A DNA stretch of 40,202 bases, from positions 1-40,202 of the forward strand of contig JAKLFM010000026.1 in NCBI GenBank assembly GCA_022711175.1, given 5' to 3'. Below the pieces are notes generated by a model. It did no database searches. It worked only from the letters and a program-made list of their open reading frames with translations, and was not told where the DNA came from. The stretch is from Bacteroidota bacterium. GTDB lineage: Bacteria; Bacteroidota; Bacteroidia; Bacteroidales; UBA4417. Within the stretch, counting starts at the first letter, position 1. Each line of letters opens with the position of its first letter. Both the position numbers and the translations under genes were made by a program. Shown here in pieces: positions 25,882 through 31,571 of the stretch.

Positions 25882-27195
25882 TCAGGCATCAGCATTATTG
25901 GCGATGGTGACTTTTACTCTTTTAATACGGCGCTTATCGGCAGCTTCGATACGGAATACAAACTCGCCAAAGGTAATTCGTTCGCTCGTACGCGGAATTT
26001 TTCCTGCCAGTTCGAGCAACAGCCCGGCGAGGGTGTCGCTCTCGCCTTTGGCTTCTTCGAATCTGTCATCATTAATTCCGGTGATCTTGTAAAAATCGTT
26101 CAGCAGCGTTTTGCCTTCGAAAATGTAATTGTTGTCATCAATTTTCGTATATCCGGTTTCATCGCTTTCCGAATCGAATTCATCGTTTATTTCGCCCACA
26201 ATTTCCTCAATCACATCTTCCATGGTCACTATTCCCGAGGTGCCTCCATATTCGTCAACCACCACGGCAAGATGTATTTTCTTTTCGCGAAACTCTTTGA
26301 GCAAATCATCGATAGGCTTGTTTTCAGGGATAAAAAAGGCATTCCTGATGAGTGAAGTCCATTCAAAGTCGTCGCCGCTGTCGAGATAAGGCAGCAGGTC
26401 TTTGATATAAAGCACGCCGGTTACTTTGTCAGGTGTTTCGTCGTAGGTAGGTATGCGCGAATAGCCCGAATCAACAACCAATTTCTTCACCTTGCCGAAT
26501 GGTTCGCTGATCTCAACGGCAGTTACATCAATCCTTGGCCTCATGATTTCGCGTACCGTAATGTTCCCGAATTTGGTAATACTTTTCAGGATTTTACGGT
26601 CATCTTCATCGGTAGTGCCATCGGAGGTAATGTCGATGGCATCCGAAAGCTCTTCCATGGTAATCTGTTGTTTGTGTCGCTCTAAGCGTTTATCAATAAT
26701 ATTTGTTGATGCCGTGAGCACATAACTTAAAGGATGCAGCAGTTTTACCGTGAAATTCAGAGGCCGCGACATAAACCTCGCCACGCGTAAGGGATTAACG
26801 GTGGCATAAACCTTAGGGATAATATCGCCGATAAGCAGTATAAGCGATGTAACAACGATAACCTGCACAATGAAAGCGATAACCGGATGTGTGGTAATAT
26901 CAATAAATGAATTGGTGATGTATGTCGATAGAATCACAATGCCTACATTCACAAAATTGTTAGCTATGAGAATGGTAGCCAGCAGCCGTTTCGGTTGTTC
27001 CAGCAGATTGAGAATCAATTCATCAGTTGGGGTCTTGCGCGATTCCAGCTCATTGGTTTGTGCCGGCGACAGCGAAAAAAAGGCTACTTCGCTGCCCGAT
27101 ATCAAAGCCGAACAAATAAGCAAAACTACCAGAACGGCTATAAAAAGGGCAAAATTCAAAATAAAATGCCATGCTCCCGGTTGCATGGTGAGCAT
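25882..27195 (-). CDS. gldE: gliding motility-associated CBS/CNNM membrane protein GldE
   Basis: A 437-residue inner-membrane protein of the CNNM/CorC (hemolysin C-like) family. N-terminal region: four hydrophobic helices (DUF21/CNNM), including SALISGSEVAFFSLS. Two CBS domains follow (about residues 180-310) with MRPRIDVTAVE, VTGVLYIKDLLPYL and VDEYGGTSGIVTMEDVIEEIVGEI. The C-terminal CorC/HlyC domain is next to it. GldE is known genetically to support GldD function. The frame is open to a TTG at 27273, but this would add a hydrophilic leader. ATG at 27195 or 27186, just ahead of the first helix, is more likely. It lies 62 bases upstream of gldD and 96 bases after mutY. The ssb gene often seen between mutY and gldE is absent. 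Confidence 0.92.
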   Translation of the reverse strand: MLTMQPGAWHFILNFALFIAVLVVLLICSALISGSEVAFFSLSPAQTNELESRKTPTDELILNLLEQPKRLLATILIANNFVNVGIVILSTYITNSFIDITTHPVIAFIVQVIVVTSLILLIGDIIPKVYATVNPLRVARFMSRPLNFTVKLLHPLSYVLTASTNIIDKRLERHKQQITMEELSDAIDITSDGTTDEDDRKILKSITKFGNITVREIMRPRIDVTAVEISEPFGKVKKLVVDSGYSRIPTYDETPDKVTGVLYIKDLLPYLDSGDDFEWTSLIRNAFFIPENKPIDDLLKEFREKKIHLAVVVDEYGGTSGIVTMEDVIEEIVGEINDEFDSESDETGYTKIDDNNYIFEGKTLLNDFYKITGINDDRFEEAKGESDTLAGLLLELAGKIPRTSERITFGEFVFRIEAADKRRIKRVKVTIANNADA

Positions 27196-27291
27196 GAGAT
27201 GAATAAATTCGGAATGCCCTGTGCTACAATACACTATAGTATTTTTATATTGGTGGTGTTCACAAAGATACAAAAGTGATTGATGGGGAGG

Positions 27292-28389
27292 CTATTGTTT
27301 CATTCGGTGCTGAATAACCAAAGTACACAACGGATGTTCGTGCAGGTACCTGTCGATAAGCCGGGGCACAGGATAACCGGGTAAATCGGCAACTTTTACC
27401 CAATAGTGATTTTGCATAGGCGCCATTTCGCTGCTGATATGGATCCTGAAAAACTTCGCGATGATTCTACGGTGCGTTAGCAGGTGAGTATAGCGCCCCG
27501 AAATACCCAAAATCGAAAAATCAGTGGGAAGAAGGTTGCCTGCGTCACTGCTTGTAAGGTCCTGATCAGTAATGAGTTCCCGGCTGTTTTCTACAGCAGG
27601 GAAGTCGTAAAGGTTATGCCAGATGTCTTTTCCGGTGCGTTTGCGCAACAGGATGCAATCCCCGTCGGCTTTCGTAATGGTGATAACCAGATAGTTGAAA
27701 TAGCGAACGGTTACTTCCGGTTTGGACTTCTTTACAGGCAGTTGCTGAACCAGGCCGTTGGCAAATGCAAAGCATTGTGGCTGCAACGAACATTGATGAC
27801 AAGCGGGGGAGTTGGGCACACATTGCAGTGCGCCAAATTCCATCACCGCCTGGTTGAAAAGCGAGGGAGCAAAGCCTTCCATCAATTCGTGCATGATATG
27901 AGCAATTTGCTTATAACCTCCGGGAGTTTGGGCATTTTCAGCGATGCCGAACAGCCTTGAGACCACCCTGATTACGTTTCCGTCAACCACGGGCGCGGCT
28001 TCATCAAAACAAATGGAAGCAATGGCAGCGGCGGTGTAATTGCCAATTCCGGGGAGTTTCAACAACCCCGAAGAAGTTTCGGGGAATTTGCCGGAATGAT
28101 TTCCAACAATTATTTTTGCCGTTTTATGGAGGTTGCGGGCACGTGAGTAGTAGCCAAGTCCTTGCCACAGCTTCAGCACTTCGGTTTCGGCAGCGCCGGC
28201 CAGGTCAAAAACAACGGGAAAAGCCTCAACAAATCGCCGGTAGTACTCTAATCCCTGGTTTACGCGTGTTTGCTGCAGTATGACTTCCGAAAGCCAGATG
28301 AGGTATGGATCGCGGGTTTCGCGCCAGGGCAGGTGACGCTTATTTACTGAATACCAGCTAACAAGGCTTTCGGCAACGGGGTTTTTCAT
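27292..28389 (-). CDS. mutY: A/G-specific adenine glycosylase MutY
   Basis: A 365-residue DNA repair enzyme that removes adenine mispaired with 8-oxoguanine. The helix-hairpin-helix fold is clear: LPWRETRDPYLIWLSEVILQ contains the catalytic Glu, LPGIGNYTAAAI is the hairpin, and VVDGNVIRV carries the catalytic Asp. The [4Fe-4S] cluster ligands are four cysteines spaced C-X6-C-X2-C-X5-C (start CVPNSPAC). The last 130 residues form the NUDIX-like 8-oxoG recognition domain. ATG codons at 28428 and 28389 are both possible. The second gives the usual short leader before SWYSVNKRHLPWR and is preferred. It is the first gene of the mutY-gldE-gldD cluster, divergent from HU. Confidence 0.95.
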   Translation of the reverse strand: MKNPVAESLVSWYSVNKRHLPWRETRDPYLIWLSEVILQQTRVNQGLEYYRRFVEAFPVVFDLAGAAETEVLKLWQGLGYYSRARNLHKTAKIIVGNHSGKFPETSSGLLKLPGIGNYTAAAIASICFDEAAPVVDGNVIRVVSRLFGIAENAQTPGGYKQIAHIMHELMEGFAPSLFNQAVMEFGALQCVPNSPACHQCSLQPQCFAFANGLVQQLPVKKSKPEVTVRYFNYLVITITKADGDCILLRKRTGKDIWHNLYDFPAVENSRELITDQDLTSSDAGNLLPTDFSILGISGRYTHLLTHRRIIAKFFRIHISSEMAPMQNHYWVKVADLPGYPVPRLIDRYLHEHPLCTLVIQHRMKQ

Positions 28390-28516
28390 GGCTTTAAAAG
28401 TAATGGATTTACGGTTTCTAGTGGTCATGAATGGTTGAACCGTTACTAAAATTGGTGTTTGGAAGCCGGGAATAAAAAATTGACAAGCATTATTTTGAAA
28501 ATTTCTCAGCTAATTA

Positions 28517-28545
28517 TTTGGTAAAACAAAAAGTTCCTATATTTG
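28517..28545 (+). promoter_or_regulatory. Bacteroidota-type promoter of the HU gene
   Basis: A -33 TTTG at 28517-28520 and a -7 TATATTTG at 28538-28545 are separated by 17 bases, matching the phylum consensus TTTG-N17-19-TAnnTTTG. It lies 47 bases before the HU start. This is the clearest promoter in the window. Confidence 0.75.
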
Positions 28546-28592
28546 CAGCCCGTATAAAAAATTTAGTATCAATTCATTAAACATACTAAGCA

Positions 28593-28880
28593 ATGACAAA
28601 AGCAGAAATCGTAGCTGAAATTGCAAACAAGACCAACATTGAAAAATTGGCTGTTCAGCAAACAGTAGAAGCATTCATGGATGCAATTAAAGATGCCATG
28701 GCTCATGGTGAAAACGTTTACCTCAGGGGTTTCGGAAGCTTCATCGTGAAAAAAAGGGCTGAAAAGACCGGCAGGAACATCTCCAAGAACACTACCATCA
28801 TCATCCCGGCTCACAACATCCCGTCGTTTAAACCGGCAAAGGTTTTCGTGAACGAAGTAAAGAACAAAGTGAAGAAATAA
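28593..28880 (+). CDS. hup: HU/IHF-family DNA-binding protein
   Basis: A 95-residue nucleoid protein that bends DNA as a dimer. It shows the standard HU layout: helical N-terminus TKAEIVAEIANKTNIEK, then VYLRGFGSFIVKKRAEKTGR, which forms the sheet and start of the DNA-binding arm. The arm tip proline lies in a variant IIIPAHNIPSFKPAK, and the lysine-rich tail is VKNKVKK. It has a strong promoter, a 29-residue ribosomal-type protein gene 22 bases downstream and a good terminator after that. The pairing of HU with ribonuclease G and mutY is conserved in Bacteroidota. Confidence 0.95.
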   Translation: MTKAEIVAEIANKTNIEKLAVQQTVEAFMDAIKDAMAHGENVYLRGFGSFIVKKRAEKTGRNISKNTTIIIPAHNIPSFKPAKVFVNEVKNKVKK

Positions 28881-28902
28881 GAATAGCGTAAAACTATCTA
28901 TC

Positions 28903-28992
28903 ATGCCAAGCGGAAAAAAGAGAAAACGCCATAAAATGTCAACGCACAAGCGTAAAAAACGCTTGCGCAAGAATCGGCATAAGAAGAAATAA
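28903..28992 (+). CDS. 29-residue AURKAIP1/COX24-like ribosomal protein (bS22-like)
   Basis: A very short, extremely basic protein starting MPSGKKRKRHKMSTHKRKKR and ending LRKNRHKKK. Seventeen of its 29 residues are Lys or Arg. It matches the AURKAIP1/COX24 domain family, whose mitochondrial (mS38) and mycobacterial (bS22) members are small-subunit ribosomal proteins. It lies 22 bases after HU, before the terminator at 29012, so it is part of the HU transcript. It is easily missed because of its size. The sequence is unlikely to be this conserved in pattern by chance, but the ribosomal role is taken from the family. Confidence 0.85.
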   Translation: MPSGKKRKRHKMSTHKRKKRLRKNRHKKK

Positions 28993-29011
28993 TTTTCCTT
29001 TCAATCTATTG

Positions 29012-29063
29012 ATTTCATCACATGGAATGGACTATTGTTTCATGTGATGAAATTTTTATTTCT
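29012..29063 (+). terminator. rho-independent terminator of the HU operon
   Basis: A 13-bp stem (ATTTCATCACATG with CATGTGATGAAAT) around a 16-base loop is followed by TTTTTATTT. It separates the HU/bS22-like operon from the ribonuclease G gene. Confidence 0.85.
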
Positions 29064-29140
29064 GTTGACAGAATTAACTTCACCAGCCTATTTATTAACT
29101 TTAGAGCCTCAAATCGGCTTACACTACAAGACTTTTCCCG

Positions 29141-30697
29141 GTGAACAAGGAACTGATTATCAATGCCGGCCCCAACGAAGCGAACATTGCCCTGCTCGAG
29201 GATAAGGTTCTGGTTGAGCTTAATAAAGAGAAAACCAACAACAATTTTGCAGTAGGCGATGTGTACCTTGGCAGGGTGAAAAAGATTATGCCCGGCTTAA
29301 ACGCCGCCTTTGTTGATGTTGGGTACGAAAAAGACGCCTTCCTCCATTACCTCGACCTCGGTCCGCAGGTTAACTCGCTCATCAAATTCACAAAAATGGG
29401 TATGTCGGGAAATACGGCACACCTCTCGATGAATGAGTTTGAAACGCTTCCCGATATTGAAAAAACAGGAAAAATAGGGCAGGTGCTTTCGTCGGGGCAG
29501 CAAATACTGGTTCAGATTGCCAAAGAGCCCATCTCTACCAAAGGCCCGCGTATTTCGTCCGAAATTTCGTTTGCCGGACGATATCTTGTGCTCGTCCCTT
29601 TCTCGAACCGCGTTTCTATTTCACAAAAGATAAAGAGCGCCGACGAGCGCAACCGCCTCAAGCGGCTCATTATGAGCATCAGGCCAAAAAACTACGGCGT
29701 CATCATTCGCACGGTTGCCGAAAACAAAAAGGTAATCGATCTCGATAACGACCTTAACAGCCTGGTGAAGAAATGGGAATCCATTGCCGCCAAACTTCCT
29801 GCTGCTAAAGCGCCGCAAAAAATACTCAGCGAACTCGACCGCACTTCGGCCATTTTGCGCGACCTGCTCAACGATTCGTTCAACAACATACATGTTGACG
29901 ACAGCGTGGTTTCGGAAGAAGTCCGCAACTATATCCGTACCATCGCCCCCGACAAGGTTGATATCGTAAAGCTTTACAAAGGCAAAATCCCGATTTTCGA
30001 ATCTTTTGGCGTTGATAAGCAGATCAAGAACTCGTTCGGGAAAGTTATTACCATTAAAAGCGGTGTTTACCTCATTATTGAGCATACCGAAGCGTTGCAT
30101 GTGATTGACGTTAACAGCGGCCACAAGGTTAACAGCGAGATTAGTCAGGAGGAAAATGCCCTGGCGGTAAACATGGAAGCGGCGGTGGAAATAGCACGGC
30201 AGCTGCGCCTGCGCGACATGGGCGGGATTATTGTCATTGATTTTATCGACATGCACGATGGCCGCAACCGCCGTACCCTTTACCAGAAGTTGAAGGATGA
30301 AATGGCGAAGGATAACTCCAAGCACAGCATCCTGCCGCCAAGCAAATTCGGGCTGGTGCAGATCACACGCCAGCGTGTGCGCCCCGAAACTACCGTGCAG
30401 GTATTGGAAAAATGCCCCGCCTGCGAAGGTACCGGCGAAATAAAACCCAGCATCGTACTTACTGACAATATTGAAAACAACATCCGCTACCTGTTGCAGG
30501 ACCAGAACGAGCAGTACCTGAAAGTTACCGTTCATCCGTACCTGTATGCCTACCTGCGCCAGGGCGGCTTATTCCGTTCCATACAGTGGAAATGGTATTT
30601 TACCTATAAAAAATGGATACGGCTGGCTCCGGTAGCTGCACAGCACCTTCTTGAATATCATTTCTATAATAAAAACCAGGACGAGATAAAGCTGTAG
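29141..30697 (+). CDS. rng: ribonuclease E/G
   Basis: A 518-residue endoribonuclease that matures rRNA and degrades mRNA from single-stranded AU-rich sites. The layout follows RNase G: an S1-like domain near residues 36-130 (GDVYLGRVKKIMPGLNAAFV, DVGYEKDAFLH), the 5'-sensor and RNase H-like regions, then the DNase I-like catalytic domain. That domain has IDVNSG (near residue 328) and IVIDFIDM (near residue 370), which carry the metal-binding aspartates. The zinc-link CPACEGTG comes near residue 428. The start codon is GTG at 29141 (protein start NKELIIN); no ATG fits. No degradosome scaffold tail like that of RNase E is present. The HU-rng neighbourhood is conserved in the phylum. Confidence 0.95.
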   Translation: MNKELIINAGPNEANIALLEDKVLVELNKEKTNNNFAVGDVYLGRVKKIMPGLNAAFVDVGYEKDAFLHYLDLGPQVNSLIKFTKMGMSGNTAHLSMNEFETLPDIEKTGKIGQVLSSGQQILVQIAKEPISTKGPRISSEISFAGRYLVLVPFSNRVSISQKIKSADERNRLKRLIMSIRPKNYGVIIRTVAENKKVIDLDNDLNSLVKKWESIAAKLPAAKAPQKILSELDRTSAILRDLLNDSFNNIHVDDSVVSEEVRNYIRTIAPDKVDIVKLYKGKIPIFESFGVDKQIKNSFGKVITIKSGVYLIIEHTEALHVIDVNSGHKVNSEISQEENALAVNMEAAVEIARQLRLRDMGGIIVIDFIDMHDGRNRRTLYQKLKDEMAKDNSKHSILPPSKFGLVQITRQRVRPETTVQVLEKCPACEGTGEIKPSIVLTDNIENNIRYLLQDQNEQYLKVTVHPYLYAYLRQGGLFRSIQWKWYFTYKKWIRLAPVAAQHLLEYHFYNKNQDEIKL

Positions 30698-30708
30698 ATT
30701 GGTTAGTG

Positions 30709-30728
30709 GTTAATGGAAAACCATTAAC
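30709..30728 (+). terminator. weak hairpin after rng
   Basis: An 8-bp stem (GTTAATGG with CCATTAAC) and an AAAA loop lie 11 bases after the rng stop, followed by GGTTTTC. It may terminate rng. It is also built from the GGTTAAT-type repeat found elsewhere in intergenic DNA here. Confidence 0.4.
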
Positions 30729-30765
30729 GGTTTTCGACTCAGATTAAACTTATTCTTCTCAGTTA

Positions 30766-30814
30766 CCCCCCCCGCTGGCGCGGTTCCGATAGCTATCGGA
30801 ATGTAATCCGTGCC
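30766..30814 (+). repeat. left REP hairpin of the RAYT unit, loop interrupted
   Basis: The copies at 31423-31454 (inverted) and 36868-36903 read GCGCGGATTTG(C/T)AATCCGTGCC. Here the ATTT of the hairpin tip is replaced by the 18-base palindrome at 30784-30801 plus one base. The rest of the repeat is unchanged. Confidence 0.7.
30784..30801. repeat. 18-bp perfect palindrome inside the REP loop
   Basis: TTCCGATAGCTATCGGAA is a perfect inverted repeat. A sister palindrome, TCCCGAAAGCTTTCGGGA, lies at 37172-37189. Both fit the pattern YCCGAnAGCTnTCGGR, so this is a dispersed palindrome family. Confidence 0.75.
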
Positions 30815-30864
30815 AACCGGATTTTCGTTTAATTGCTATTTTTACTTCCATAAATAATCTATCA

Positions 30865-31392
30865 TTGAGCAGAAAATACAAATTCCATAATCCTGACGGT
30901 GTCTATTTTGTGACCTTTGCTGTGCAAGGATGAGTAGATGTATTTACGCGAAATGAATATAAAGACATTTTGGTAGAAAACCTTTCCTGGTGCCAGAAAA
31001 TCAAATGCCTCGAGATATTAGCCTGGTGTATAATGACAAACCATGTACACCTCATTGTACGCGCCGGGGCAGGTTTCTCATTGTCTGACATATTTCGGGA
31101 TTTCAAGAAGTTTACTAGTAAAGCGTTACTCAAAGCTATCAGTGAAAATAACCGTGAAAGCAGAAAAGAATGGCTGTTAAAACAATTTGAGACACCGGAC
31201 GGGAACCGGTTTTGGCGTTCGGATAATCAACCGGTAGAACTCTGGAGCAACGCTGTTATTTATCAGAAGTTAAATTACTTACATCAAAATCCCGTTGAAG
31301 CAGGTTTAGTTTTCAGAGCTGAAGATTATGTGTATAGCAGCGCTTCAGACTATGCCGGGAATAAAGGAATGATAGATATATTTGTTATCTGA
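30865..31392 (+). pseudogene. REP-associated tyrosine transposase (Y1/RAYT), nonsense-interrupted
   Basis: A Y1_Tnp (IS200-like HUH) protein, read from a TTG at 30865 (start SRKYKFHNPDGVYFVTFAVQ) to a stop at 31390-31392, 175 codons in all. Codon 23 is TGA at 30931-30933, where the family has Trp (QGWVDVFT). The catalytic parts are intact: the HUH pair in CIMTNHVHLIV and the nucleophile region YLHQNPVEAGLV. A downstream TTG at 30970 could start a protein lacking the first beta-strand of the fold, which is unlikely to work. The truncated copy at 36868-37090 carries the same TGA, so the stop was present before duplication. RAYTs are linked to spread of REP hairpins; this one sits between two inverted REPs. 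Confidence 0.8.
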
Positions 31393-31422
31393 GAAGAAAG
31401 GATGCGAGATTGAATAAGCAAT

Positions 31423-31454
31423 GGCACGGATTGCAAATCCGCGCCAGCGGGGGG
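31423..31454 (-). repeat. right REP hairpin of the RAYT unit
   Basis: GGCACGGATT-GCA-AATCCGCGCC forms a 10-bp stem with one A/C mismatch and a 3-base loop, followed by AGC and G6. It is the inverted counterpart of the left end. Confidence 0.75.
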
Positions 31455-31486
31455 AATAAGTCCGGAATACATTTGACTGATTTTAT

Positions 31487-31494
31487 TATTTTTG
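31487..31494 (+). promoter_or_regulatory. -7 promoter element before the orphan SusC-like gene
   Basis: TATTTTTG is an exact TAnnTTTG match, 77 bases before the ATG at 31572. A TTTG at 31472 is too close to be its -33 box. Between it and the gene, 31545-31559 contains TTTCAA-CTA-TTGAAA, a 6-bp inverted repeat that might be an operator (weak). Confidence 0.4.
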
Positions 31495-31571
31495 TTTTAC
31501 TGTAAACTTCTGTGATTCCACGTCTGCATTTAACTCAATTATAGTTTCAACTATTGAAATAGTATATCCAT

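Larger units (their letters stand above)
30766..31454 (+). mobile_element. REP-bounded RAYT unit (689 bp)
   Basis: A transposase-like gene is bounded by inverted REP-type hairpins. The left end starts with C8 then GCTGGCGCGG; the right end is the inverse, ending CCGCGCCAGC then G6. This is the arrangement expected of a REP-associated tyrosine transposase and its own repeats. The gene has an in-frame stop, so the unit is probably no longer able to act by itself. Confidence 0.75.

Noticed and set aside
29065..29094. E. coli-like sigma70 promoter (TTGACA, 18 bases, TATTTA) upstream of rng
   Set aside because: Bacteroidota housekeeping sigma uses the TTTG/TAnnTTTG pattern, so the match may be chance. 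No better rng promoter was found, so I leave it open but unlisted.
29621..30535. 304-codon minus-strand open frame inside rng
   Set aside because: It is antisense to a clear ribonuclease G gene, and its translation has no family features and a skewed composition rich in Phe, Val and Asn.
30931..30933. TGA in the RAYT gene as a selenocysteine or readthrough codon
   Set aside because: No selenocysteine insertion hairpin is evident just downstream, and the position is a structural Trp in the family, so a nonsense mutation is simpler.
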